Position numbers and translations under genes: made by a program
Shown: piece after piece, positions 55,829-64,000 of the stretch
Layout of the letters: every line of letters starts with the position of its first letter
Position numbering within the stretch: the first letter of the stretch is position 1
Notes under the pieces: generated by a model
What the model was told of the DNA's origin: nothing
Databases searched by the model: none
The model's input: only the letters and a program-made list of their open reading frames with translations
Assembly: GCF_003070865.1 (NCBI RefSeq)
Contig: NZ_CP026948.1
Coordinates: 1,736,001 to 1,800,000, forward strand
Reading direction: 5' to 3'
DNA from: Corynebacterium liangguodongii
Lineage (GTDB): Bacteria > Actinomycetota > Actinomycetes > Mycobacteriales > Mycobacteriaceae
DNA length: 64,000 bases

Positions 55829-57352
55829 GTGATCTACACCAGCCCATTCCCCTCCGTCGACATCCCCTCCACCTCGATCTTCGATCTCATCTTCGGCGGG
55901 CTGACCGACGAAGAAGCGTCGTGGACCGCAGTGACGGAGGCGACGACCGACGCCTCCGTCACCTACGGTGAGCTCCGCGAGCTGGCGGAGTCCTTCGCGG
56001 GCGTGCTCGCGCAACGCGGCATCGGCAAGGGCGACGTCGTCTCCCTACAGATCCCCAACACCATCAGCTACGTCGTCGCGCTGCTCGGAATCCTCCGCGC
56101 AGGCGCGGTCGTCTCCCCCCTCGGGGCACTGCTCAACCAGTCCGACGTGGAGAAGTTTGTCTCACTCGCTGACGCGAAGCTCTATGTCGGCACCACAGAT
56201 CTCGAAGAAACCCCGCAAGTTTTTAGCAGCGAGGTCCTCACCCTAGCCAGCGGCAACCACCCCGCCCCCGCGGTAGAACTCGCGCCCGACGACATCGCTG
56301 CGATCCCATTTTCCTCCGGCACGACAGGGCTGTCGAAGGGCGTCGTCCTCGCACACCGCCAGATCACGGCGAACATGGCTCAAACCAAAGCCGGTCTAGA
56401 AGCTAGCGGCATCACACAGCGCATCAATATCCTCAGCCCCCTGCCCTATACGCACATCTACGGGCTCACAACCTCGCTACTATCGCAGCTCTACGGGCGT
56501 CACCACATCGTCACCTTGCCGAAGTTCGACCTCCCGCAATTCATCGACGCCCACCCGAAGTACGGGATCAATCTCACATTCATGGCGCCGCCCGTCGCGG
56601 TCGTGTTGACCAAGCACCCGGCCGTCACGCCAGAAAAATTCGCCACCACAAATCATATCATTTGCGCCGCGGCCCCGCTGGATAATCAGACAGCGCGAAT
56701 GCTCGAAGAGCGTATCGACGTCACCGTCTTCCAGGGCTACGGCATGACCGAGGCTGCCCCGCTGACCCACCTCGGGGTAGCCGGTAAAACCGAACCCGGC
56801 TCCATCGGATACGTCGGCCCCAACACGCAGTGCAAGCTGCTCGAGCTAGACAACGACAACGAGGTACCCGCCGGCGAGACCGGGGAGATCGTGGTGAAAG
56901 GCCCGCAGGTCATGGTCGGCTACCTCAACAACCCGGAGGCCACCGCCGCCGTGTTGAGCGAGGACGGCTGGCTGCGCACGGGCGACATCGCACGGGTCGC
57001 GGAAGACGGCGCCTTCTACATCGTCGGCCGCGCCAAGGAGGTGATTAAATACAAGGGCTACCAGGTGCCCCCTGCGGAACTTGAGGCGCTTCTACTCACT
57101 CACCCCGAGATCACCGACTGCGGAGTCGTCGGCGTGATGCGCGATGGTTTAGAAATCCCGCGCGCATTCATCGTGAAAACCGAGGGCTCGCTGCTCACCG
57201 CCGAGGAGATCATGGCGTGGGTCGCCGAGCGTGTCACCCCGTACAAGAAGATCCGCGCGGTTGACTTCATCGACGAGATCCCGAAGAGCCCCACCGGCAA
57301 GATCGAGCGCCTCAAGCTGCAGGAAATCCCGCTCGAGGGCGAGTCTGCGTAG
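55829..57352 (+). CDS. Acyl-CoA ligase 2 (AMP-binding)
   Basis: A 507-residue paralogue of ligase 1, with PFSSGTTGLSKGVVLAHRQ, FQGYGMTEAAP, YKGYQVPPAELEALL and PKSPTGKIERLKL. Start is GTG with AGAAGG upstream. It converges with fadB, with a bidirectional hairpin between. The two ligases probably accept different acids. Confidence 0.9.
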   Translation: MIYTSPFPSVDIPSTSIFDLIFGGLTDEEASWTAVTEATTDASVTYGELRELAESFAGVLAQRGIGKGDVVSLQIPNTISYVVALLGILRAGAVVSPLGALLNQSDVEKFVSLADAKLYVGTTDLEETPQVFSSEVLTLASGNHPAPAVELAPDDIAAIPFSSGTTGLSKGVVLAHRQITANMAQTKAGLEASGITQRINILSPLPYTHIYGLTTSLLSQLYGRHHIVTLPKFDLPQFIDAHPKYGINLTFMAPPVAVVLTKHPAVTPEKFATTNHIICAAAPLDNQTARMLEERIDVTVFQGYGMTEAAPLTHLGVAGKTEPGSIGYVGPNTQCKLLELDNDNEVPAGETGEIVVKGPQVMVGYLNNPEATAAVLSEDGWLRTGDIARVAEDGAFYIVGRAKEVIKYKGYQVPPAELEALLLTHPEITDCGVVGVMRDGLEIPRAFIVKTEGSLLTAEEIMAWVAERVTPYKKIRAVDFIDEIPKSPTGKIERLKLQEIPLEGESA

Positions 57353-57361
57353 AAGACGGCT

Positions 57362-57392
57362 AAGCGCCCTCCGGATGATCCGGAGGGCGCTT
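57362..57392. terminator. Bidirectional terminator between acyl-CoA ligase 2 and fadB
   Basis: A perfect 15-base inverted repeat (57362-57376 and 57378-57392) with a single central base; folded, it has a small loop. It lies between two convergent genes and can end both. No long T-run follows, so its strength is uncertain. Confidence 0.75.
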
Positions 57393-57422
57393 GCGCGTGC
57401 CGCGGCTTAGGGCGCCGAGGTG

Positions 57423-59603
57423 CTAGTTGTTCAGCGGCTTGCGGGTCTTCGCCATGTGTGCGGCGCGGTCGGCGTTCTCCTGGCGCGCGAGCACGTCGGA
57501 GGCCGCGTTGACCTGGCGGTCCGCGAGCTCCGCCTCGGTGGCCGTGCCCTCCCCAGCGAAGACGGATGCGAGGGCCTCCCCGATCGCCTTATCCGTCTCG
57601 GAGCCCTCGGTGTAGCTCAGCTCCTCGCCCGTCAGCGGAAGCTCGGCATCAGTCGGGGCTGCGTATCCCTCAGCAAGCTCTCGGGCGAGCTCAAGGGCCT
57701 GCTCGACGACGTGGTCCGGGCTCATGATGACGCGGTCGTTCTCGCGCCAGAAATCGACGTTGAACGCCGGGACCGGCCGCACGTTGAGTAGCGCGTGGAA
57801 GGCGACCTTGTGCGCGTCCGACACACCGAGCTCGAGCAAACGCTCGAGCAAGCGCACCGGGCCGGACCAGGCCGGGAAGAGGCCGACATTGCGCTCCGGG
57901 AAGCCGACCCGGGTCTCGCCGTGGATGACGGAGGCATCCGTGTGCAGGAGCAGCTCCATGCCTCCACCGAGAGCGACGCCTCGGACAGCGCCGATGACCG
58001 GGTAGGGAGCGCGGCGCAGCGCGTGCAGGCCGTCGATGCCCTGGCGGATAGTCGCCTTACGGGCGGCCTCGTCGCCATGCGGGCCGGAGATCTCCGCTAG
58101 GCGGGGCAAGTTCGCCCCGGCGGAGAACGCGCGCTCCTCGTCGTTGGCGATGACGAGTGCCTTGAGGTCCCACTCGCCGGCCTTGGTGAAGAGCCCGGTG
58201 ACGTCGTCGGTCGAGGAGTTCATCGGGGTCTTGTAGAAAAACACGCCGATGCCGTCATCAAGCTTGTAAACGGTCGCGCCGGCGTTCTCCGCGATGACCT
58301 CTGCACCTTCGACCAGTGCGGAGACACGCAGCACGCCCTCGCGCTCCGCGCGCTCGGTGAGCTGCCCGTCGGTGCCGAGCACACTGCCGTCGACGTAGAA
58401 TCCTCCGGCCGCGCGGGCGGCTTCCAAAAGCTCAGGGGTGGCGTCGAAAAGCGATGCAACGTAGTCCAGGCCGATCGCGTCGGCGAGCGCGAACGGACCC
58501 TTCTTCCAGCCGTAACCGAGCTCCATGGCCACGTCGATCGGCTCGACGGTCGGTGCGACCTCGGCCGCGGTGTCGAGGCAGTACTTCAGTGTCAGGCGGA
58601 AGACCTCGCGGGCGTAGTTGCCCTCCGGCGTGCCGGACTCCATAAGCTCCTTTGGGTCCTTCGGAACCTCGAAGGCCTGCTTCGGGCGGTAGTCGTGTGC
58701 CTCGAAGTCGTAGACCTCGCCGCGGCCGCGGTAAAACCCGGACTCCGCGGTGCGGCCGGTGTAGCCCTTCTCCAAAAGCTCGGTGAACTGCGGGGAATCG
58801 GTCACCCCGAAGTCCTGCAGCGCGTCCTCGGCGGGCAGCGCCTTGAGCAGGGTGTTCCAGATGTGGGGGGCGACCTGCAGGCCGACGTAGTCAAAGAGGC
58901 CGAACACGCCGGTGCGCGGCACGCCGAAGGGGCGACCGAAGGCGACATCCGCCTGCTCCGGCACAATTCCCTGGTCGAAGGCGACCTGCGCGCCGGCGCC
59001 CATCCAGAAGGTGCCGATGCGGTTGGCGATAAAGCCCGGGGTGTCGCGGCAGTCGATGACGACCTTGCCCAGGTCGCGCTCGAGGATCTGGCGCAGCTTC
59101 TCGCCTACCTCCGGAGAGGTCGCGGGGCCCTGGACGAGCTCGACGAGGCGCATCACGCGCGGCGGGTTGAAGAAGTGCGTGATGGCGAAGTCTGCCTTGA
59201 ACTCCTCACTCGCCTCCTCAAGAAGGGTGGACAGCGGGATGGTCGAGGTGTTCGAGGTCACCGGGGTCCCCGGGGCGCGGTGTGCGTCGACCTTGGCAAA
59301 GGTGTCGCGCTTGACGTTAATGTCTTCGAAGACTGCCTCGACGATCCACTCGGCCTCGGCGAGGCGATCGAGGTGATCTTCGGTGTTGCCGGGCACAATG
59401 CGCTCCGCATACTCGGGGCGAGCGAAGCCGTGGTGCTTGAGCTGCATCTCAACGCCTCGGCGGGCGCGCTCGTTGCGGTCCTCGCCGTCGGAGGGCAGGT
59501 CGAGGAGGTGGACCTTGATGCCGCCGTTTGCGAGCAGCGCGGCGATACCCGAGCCCATCGAGCCCGCGCCGAGAACTGCTGCGGTGGTGATGTTCGTTGC
59601 CAT
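57423..59603 (-). CDS. fadB: Bifunctional 3-hydroxyacyl-CoA dehydrogenase/enoyl-CoA hydratase
   Basis: A 726-residue multifunctional beta-oxidation enzyme. The dehydrogenase comes first, with AAVLGAGSMGSGIAALLANGG at residue 7, NTSTIPLS, and two later C-terminal dehydrogenase segments. The hydratase-like crotonase domain follows from about residue 480, with VIANDEERAFSAGANL and GGGMELLLHTD. This order is the reverse of E. coli FadB. Some crotonase residues need checking for activity. It starts 9 bases after fadA ends. Confidence 0.9.
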   Translation of the reverse strand: MATNITTAAVLGAGSMGSGIAALLANGGIKVHLLDLPSDGEDRNERARRGVEMQLKHHGFARPEYAERIVPGNTEDHLDRLAEAEWIVEAVFEDINVKRDTFAKVDAHRAPGTPVTSNTSTIPLSTLLEEASEEFKADFAITHFFNPPRVMRLVELVQGPATSPEVGEKLRQILERDLGKVVIDCRDTPGFIANRIGTFWMGAGAQVAFDQGIVPEQADVAFGRPFGVPRTGVFGLFDYVGLQVAPHIWNTLLKALPAEDALQDFGVTDSPQFTELLEKGYTGRTAESGFYRGRGEVYDFEAHDYRPKQAFEVPKDPKELMESGTPEGNYAREVFRLTLKYCLDTAAEVAPTVEPIDVAMELGYGWKKGPFALADAIGLDYVASLFDATPELLEAARAAGGFYVDGSVLGTDGQLTERAEREGVLRVSALVEGAEVIAENAGATVYKLDDGIGVFFYKTPMNSSTDDVTGLFTKAGEWDLKALVIANDEERAFSAGANLPRLAEISGPHGDEAARKATIRQGIDGLHALRRAPYPVIGAVRGVALGGGMELLLHTDASVIHGETRVGFPERNVGLFPAWSGPVRLLERLLELGVSDAHKVAFHALLNVRPVPAFNVDFWRENDRVIMSPDHVVEQALELARELAEGYAAPTDAELPLTGEELSYTEGSETDKAIGEALASVFAGEGTATEAELADRQVNAASDVLARQENADRAAHMAKTRKPLNN

Positions 59604-59612
59604 GAGTATTCC

Positions 59613-60764
59613 TTAAACCTCCAGAACGAGAGCGATTCCCTGTCCGCCGCCGATGCAGGCGGTGACAAGACCCAGGCCGCCGCCGGCGTCACGCAGGGAG
59701 TGGATGAGCTTGGTAATCAAGATAACGCCCGTGGCACCAATCGGGTGGCCGAGCGCGATTGCGCCGCCGTTGATGTTCGTCTTGTCGTTGTCGAAGCCCA
59801 GCTGGTCGGACACGGCGAGCGCCTGGGCGGCGAACGCCTCGTTGGACTCGATAAGCTTGATGTCCTCAAGCTTCAGACCAGCCTTCTCCAGAGCGCGCGG
59901 GACGGCGACGGTGGGGCCAAGGCCCATGTACTTCGGGTCGCAGCCGGCCAGCCCCCAGGAGACGACCTTCGCCAGCGGCTCCAGGCCGTACTGCGACAGG
60001 CCGGACTCCCCGGTCATGACAAGAGCCGCGGCAGCGTCGTTGATGCCGGAGGAGTTTCCCGCGGTGACGGTGCCTTCCTTGCTAAACGACGGCCGCAAGC
60101 CGGCGAGCTTCTCCGCGCTGGTCTGGCGCGGGTGCTCGTCGATGGCGAAGTCGCCCACCGCGACGATCTGCTCAGCGAAGCGCCCGGCCGCAATCGCCTC
60201 GGCGGCGCGGGTCTGCGACTGCAAGGCGAACTCGTCCTGCCGCTCGCGCGATATGCCGTACTGGGCGGCAACGTTCTCTGCAGTCATCCCCATGATGCCG
60301 TTGCCCATCGGGTCCGTCAGCGCGCCGGTGAGCCAGTCCACCAGCTTGCCGTCGCCCATCTTGCGGCCCTGACGCATGCCCTCGACCGAGTAAGGAGCCT
60401 GGCTCATGATTTCCACGCCGCCGACGAGCGAGAGCTTCGCGTCGTCGGTGAGGAGCTGCTGAGAGGCACTGACCACCGCCTGCACGCCTGAACCGCAGAG
60501 GCGGTTGACGCCGTAAGCGTGCGAGCCCTCCTTCATGCCCGCCTCGAGCGCCACGGCGCGCGAAGTGTAGAAGTCGCGCGGGACCGTCGTCACAACGTTC
60601 GCCCACACCGAGGAATCGAACTCTTCGGCTGACACCCCTGAATCGGCGATGACGGCCTTGGCGATGTGCGCTCCCAGGTCGATGGTGGAGAACTTCGACA
60701 GGGAACCCCCGAAGGTTCCGATCGGCGTGCGCTTGGCGCTGGTGATGAATATGGATTGGGTCAT
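59613..60764 (-). CDS. fadA: Acetyl-CoA acyltransferase (thiolase)
   Basis: A 383-residue thiolase for the last step of beta-oxidation, releasing acetyl-CoA. The acylated Cys90 is in VNRLCGSGVQAVV, the basic His is in GGAIALGHPIGATG, and the second Cys in ACIGGGQGIA. The ATG at 60764 gives the usual start; one at 60797 is less likely. It heads the fadA-fadB unit; TAAACT about 45 bases upstream is a possible -10. Confidence 0.94.
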   Translation of the reverse strand: MTQSIFITSAKRTPIGTFGGSLSKFSTIDLGAHIAKAVIADSGVSAEEFDSSVWANVVTTVPRDFYTSRAVALEAGMKEGSHAYGVNRLCGSGVQAVVSASQQLLTDDAKLSLVGGVEIMSQAPYSVEGMRQGRKMGDGKLVDWLTGALTDPMGNGIMGMTAENVAAQYGISRERQDEFALQSQTRAAEAIAAGRFAEQIVAVGDFAIDEHPRQTSAEKLAGLRPSFSKEGTVTAGNSSGINDAAAALVMTGESGLSQYGLEPLAKVVSWGLAGCDPKYMGLGPTVAVPRALEKAGLKLEDIKLIESNEAFAAQALAVSDQLGFDNDKTNINGGAIALGHPIGATGVILITKLIHSLRDAGGGLGLVTACIGGGQGIALVLEV

Positions 60765-60841
60765 GCCACTCCTTGTGGTACTTGGCTTGCGTAACAACTA
60801 CCGACCGAGTTTAACCCAAGTCACACAGGCGCGGTGCGACG

Positions 60842-61273
60842 CTAGTCGTCCTCGGCCGTACCCAAGTGCTGAGTGACCAAATAACCGCGGCGCATGCGCG
60901 CGATCAGATCCGCCCGCAAGGACAGGATGAAGACCCACACCACCGCGAACATCACCCCCACCGCGGTGAGCGACCAATGCACGAAGAACCCGCATACAAC
61001 GGGGACCTGCAGCGCCAGGTCGATGCCGAGGGCGCCCCTGAAGCGCTGCGCGAACGACATCGCGAGGTGCGCCAGGCCTACCACGGTGACATAGACCCAG
61101 TTCACCGTGGTCCAGTGCGCCCCGTCGTCGACCTTGAGCACGACGAGGAGCACCAAAAAGATCGTCAACGCTTCCATGACAAGCGTGCCGGAGAGCACGC
61201 CGCGCAGGCCCGCCATCGGGTCTTTCACGGGCTGTTTGCCGGGGCCGAGTGGGCTGACATCGGGGCGGGTCAT
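60842..61273 (-). CDS. DUF4233 membrane protein
   Basis: A 143-residue protein with about four membrane segments. It matches the DUF4233 family that follows folC in many actinobacteria and has no known function. Its start overlaps the end of folC by four bases, so translation is coupled. In mycobacteria ndk comes next, but here the fad island intervenes. Confidence 0.88.
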   Translation of the reverse strand: MTRPDVSPLGPGKQPVKDPMAGLRGVLSGTLVMEALTIFLVLLVVLKVDDGAHWTTVNWVYVTVVGLAHLAMSFAQRFRGALGIDLALQVPVVCGFFVHWSLTAVGVMFAVVWVFILSLRADLIARMRRGYLVTQHLGTAEDD

Positions 61274-62739
61274 GCGGGGTCCTTTCCGAACATCGCGCGG
61301 GCTTCACCGGCGGTGACGACGGAGCCGGTGATGACGACCCCGGAGCCGGATTGCACACCGACCTCCGCGAGGGCGTCCTCGGCGAGCTCCACAGCGAGCT
61401 CGTAGGCCGCTGGCAGGGTCTCGGCGACGTGCACGCGCTCGTCGCCGAAAATCTCGCGGGCTTCGCCCGCGAGCTCGTAGGCGTCGAGTGCGCGCGGCGA
61501 GGAGTTCTGCGTGATCACGACCTCGGTGAGCACCGGTTCGAGCTCCGTGAGGATCCCGGTTGCGTCTTTGTCTCCGAGCACGGCGATAACGCCGATGAGG
61601 CGGGTGAAGTCGAAATCCGCGGACAGGGCCTGGGCGAGCGCGCGGGCACCGTGGGGGTTGTGGGTGGCGTCGATAAACGTCGTCGGCGTCGCGCGCACCC
61701 GCTCGAGCCTGCCCGGGGATTGCACATCGGCGAAGCCTTTGCGCACCGTATCGGCGTCGAGGGGGCGCTGCGCGCTCGCCCCGTGGAACGCCTCCACCGC
61801 GGCTAGGGCCACCGCGGCGTTGCGGGCCTGGTGCGGGCCGGGCAGCGGCAGGAAGATCTCGTCGTAGGTTCCGCTCAGGCCCCGCAGCGTGAGGGTTTGG
61901 CCGCCCACGGCCACCCCGGCGGATTCCACGCCGAATTCGAGCCCGAGGCGGGCCACCGCGGAATCCGCCGCGACGGCTGCCTCAAGCACCACATCCATCG
62001 CCTCGTCCTCCTGGTCGGCGACGATGGTGACCGAGTCGGGGTTGGTGATAATCCCTGCCTTCTCCCCGGCGATCTGCCCGATCGTCTCCCCGAGGTATTC
62101 CGTGTGATCGAGGCCGATAGGGGTGATGACGTTGACGTCGGCATCGATCACGTTTGTGGCGTCCCAGCGCCCACCCATGCCGACCTCGACGACGGCGACC
62201 TCAACGGGGGCGTCGGCAAACGCGGCGTACGCGATACAGACCAGCACCTCGAAGTAGGACAGGCGCTGGCCGAGGCGCTCCTCCGCCATCTCAATGTACG
62301 GTGCGATCTGGGTGTAGGTGTCGACGAAGACCGCCGGGTGGACCGGCTCGCCGTCGATGCCGATGCGCTCCGTGATTGTCTGCAGGTGGGGGCTCGTCGT
62401 GCGCCCCACGCGGTGGCCGAAGGCGCGCAGGAGCGAATCGATCATCCGCGTCGTCGAGGTCTTGCCGTTGGTGCCGGCGACGTGGATCGCGCGGAAGGAC
62501 CGCTGCGGCTCGCCGAGCAGGTCCATCACCAGCCGGACCCGGTCCAGCGTGGGATCGATCTGGGTCTCGCCAAACCGCTCGAGCAGCACGTCTTCGACCC
62601 GCCGCAGCTCCGCGAGGTCACGCTCGCTCACCGGTCGCCGCCGGCCCGCGCCCTCCCCGCTCGTGGGGTCGGGGCTGCCGAGGCCGAGGCGCAGGCCCGA
62701 TTGCTCCAGGGAGACGTCGTAGAGCTCGTTGTCCTCCAT
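61270..62739 (-). CDS. folC: Bifunctional folylpolyglutamate/dihydrofolate synthase
   Basis: A 489-residue ligase adding glutamate to folates and, in bacteria, making dihydrofolate. The P-loop AGTNGKTSTTRMI is near residue 97, and EVGMGGRWDATNVID and DATHNPHGARALA are family motifs. The N-terminal 40 residues are a poorly conserved extension. It lies 4 bases after valS. Confidence 0.95.
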   Translation of the reverse strand: MEDNELYDVSLEQSGLRLGLGSPDPTSGEGAGRRRPVSERDLAELRRVEDVLLERFGETQIDPTLDRVRLVMDLLGEPQRSFRAIHVAGTNGKTSTTRMIDSLLRAFGHRVGRTTSPHLQTITERIGIDGEPVHPAVFVDTYTQIAPYIEMAEERLGQRLSYFEVLVCIAYAAFADAPVEVAVVEVGMGGRWDATNVIDADVNVITPIGLDHTEYLGETIGQIAGEKAGIITNPDSVTIVADQEDEAMDVVLEAAVAADSAVARLGLEFGVESAGVAVGGQTLTLRGLSGTYDEIFLPLPGPHQARNAAVALAAVEAFHGASAQRPLDADTVRKGFADVQSPGRLERVRATPTTFIDATHNPHGARALAQALSADFDFTRLIGVIAVLGDKDATGILTELEPVLTEVVITQNSSPRALDAYELAGEAREIFGDERVHVAETLPAAYELAVELAEDALAEVGVQSGSGVVITGSVVTAGEARAMFGKDPA

Positions 62740-62743
62740 CACC

Positions 62744-64000
62744 TTAAGCCTCCGGCAGTGCGCTGAGGCGGGCGTTGATGCGCTCGAACTCCTCCCGGGC
62801 GACGGTCTGGCGCGCCCGGATCTTCTCCACGACCTCGGCGGGGGCCTTGGCCAGAAACGACTCATTGGCGAGCTTCTTGCCCGTGGTCTCGAGCTCCTTT
62901 TCGGCCTCGGCGAGCTCCTTGGTCAGCCGCTTGCGCTCCGCGGCGACGTCGACGGTTCCCGAGGTATCGAGCGCGACGTCGAGGGTGGCGCGGGCAAGCC
63001 GCACCTCCACGCTTGCCGACGCCTCAAACCCGCCCTCCGGCACGCTCACCTTCGCGATCGCTCGCACGAGCTCTTCTTGCTCGGCTAAGTCCGCCGCGGC
63101 GAAATCGAGCCGGGCCGGCACCTTCTGGGAGGGCTTGACCCCCTGGTCAGAGCGGAAGCGGCGCAGCTCGGTGATGAGCTTGACGGCGTCTTCGATGCGG
63201 CGGCGCGCCTCCGCATCCGTCTCCGCCCCGCCGTTCGTGTCGGCGGAGGTGGGCCACGGGGCGAGGGTGATGGTCTCCTGCTCGGTCAGCGCGGTCCAGA
63301 GCACCTCGGTGACAAACGGCATGGTCGGGTGGAGCAGACGCAGCACGACGTCGACCACACGGCCGAGCACGATGCGCGTGCGCTGCCCGCGGGCGCGCTC
63401 ATCCTCACTGGCCGCCGCCTCGTCGCGCGGGATCTGGGTTTTGGCGATCTCGAGGTACCAATCGCACAGCTCGTCCCAGGCGAAGTGGTAGAGCTCCTCG
63501 TTCGCTTTCGCGAACTGGTAGTCGTCGAGGTAGGCATCGACCCGCCCGCGCACATCTTCGACCCGGTCGAGGATCCACTTATCGGCGTCCGTGAGCTCCG
63601 CGCGCGCCGGCAACTCCGCCACGGCGGCGCCGTTGAGCAGGGCGAACTTGGTCGCGTTGTAGAGCTTGGTGGCAAAGTTGCGCGCCGATTGCGCGTTGTC
63701 CTCGCCGATTGGCAGGTCGACCCCGGGGTTCGCCCCGCGGGCGAGCGCGAAGCGCAGCGCATCAGCGCCGAAGCGCTCAACCCAATCCATCGGGTCGATG
63801 CCGTTGCCCAGCGACTTCGACATCTTCCGGCCCTTCTCATCGCGCACGAGGCCGTGGAGGTAGAGGTCCGTAAACGGCACCTGGGGGCGGCCGCCCGCGC
63901 CCGCGCCGAGCAGCTCGGGGGTCTGCGCCGCGGCGAAGGTGCCGAACATCATCATGCGCGCCACCCAGAAGAACAAGATGTCGTAGGCCGTCACCAGCAC
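62744..64000 (-). CDS. valS: Valine--tRNA ligase, C-terminal part
   Basis: The last 418 residues of valyl-tRNA synthetase; the rest lies beyond the window. Visible are the end of the catalytic domain ([14 protein letters not shown]), the KMSKS loop ([16 protein letters not shown]), the anticodon-binding domain and a C-terminal coiled coil ([18 protein letters not shown]) that contacts tRNA. It heads the valS-folC-DUF4233 unit. Confidence 0.96.
   Translation of the reverse strand: MLVTAYDILFFWVARMMMFGTFAAAQTPELLGAGAGGRPQVPFTDLYLHGLVRDEKGRKMSKSLGNGIDPMDWVERFGADALRFALARGANPGVDLPIGEDNAQSARNFATKLYNATKFALLNGAAVAELPARAELTDADKWILDRVEDVRGRVDAYLDDYQFAKANEELYHFAWDELCDWYLEIAKTQIPRDEAAASEDERARGQRTRIVLGRVVDVVLRLLHPTMPFVTEVLWTALTEQETITLAPWPTSADTNGGAETDAEARRRIEDAVKLITELRRFRSDQGVKPSQKVPARLDFAAADLAEQEELVRAIAKVSVPEGGFEASASVEVRLARATLDVALDTSGTVDVAAERKRLTKELAEAEKELETTGKKLANESFLAKAPAEVVEKIRARQTVAREEFERINARLSALPEA

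Noticed and set aside
58695..60491. 598-codon plus-strand frame opposite fadB and fadA
   Set aside because: It runs across two coding genes on the other strand and shows no protein family features.

Overview
The window is high-GC actinobacterial chromosome, almost certainly Corynebacterium. Support for this: an aecD-type C-S lyase near brnQ and a luciferase-like oxidoreductase, an LGFP-repeat secreted protein, a mycolate-type cutinase, TreS/maltokinase, and the conserved actinobacterial block valS-folC-DUF4233-ndk-rne-rplU-rpmA-obg-proB-proA-nadD-rsfS-gpgP-degV-comEA-comEC-holA-rpsT-lepA. The species cannot be fixed from sequence alone. No rRNA, tRNA, CRISPR array or recognisable insertion sequence was seen.

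Region 1 (1-4311) is accessory and visibly less GC-rich. It holds a lipoprotein, a secreted LGFP-repeat protein ending in a phospholipase A2-like domain, a divergent secreted trypsin-like protease cut by an in-frame amber codon, and about 800 bases of decayed sequence. Region 2 (4312-11235) is metabolic: C-S lyase, trehalose synthase, maltokinase, BrnQ, a small membrane protein and a flavin-dependent oxidoreductase. Region 3 (11252-18575) is a phosphonate uptake and degradation operon (FAD oxidoreductase, PhnD, PhnC, double PhnE, phosphonatase-like hydrolase, zinc alcohol dehydrogenase) read leftward from a divergent GntR/HutC regulator; two matching inverted repeats are candidate operators.

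Region 4 (18593-27700) has an oligopeptide ABC transporter (binding lipoprotein, two permeases, double-ATPase protein), a secreted PAP2 phosphatase, a prolyl-iminopeptidase-like hydrolase coupled to a 49-residue protein, and a tandem CPBP membrane protease. Region 5 (27648-50339) is the conserved core listed above, with a PemK-like gene, an ankyrin protein, a secreted cutinase and a Tat-exported PhoD phosphatase among the housekeeping genes. Two DnaA boxes lie in front of comEA-comEC-holA, and rpsT and rplU have strongly structured leaders.

Region 6 (50349-60841) is a beta-oxidation island: three related acyl-CoA dehydrogenases and two acyl-CoA ligases on the plus strand, convergent with a fadA-fadB pair. 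Together they encode activation, dehydrogenation, hydration, second oxidation and thiolysis. The block splits ndk from DUF4233-folC-valS, which are neighbours in mycobacteria, so it looks like an insertion. The dehydrogenase genes share patches of near-identical DNA, which suggests gene conversion. Region 7 (60842-64000) resumes the core with DUF4233, folC and the 3' part of valS, which runs off the window.
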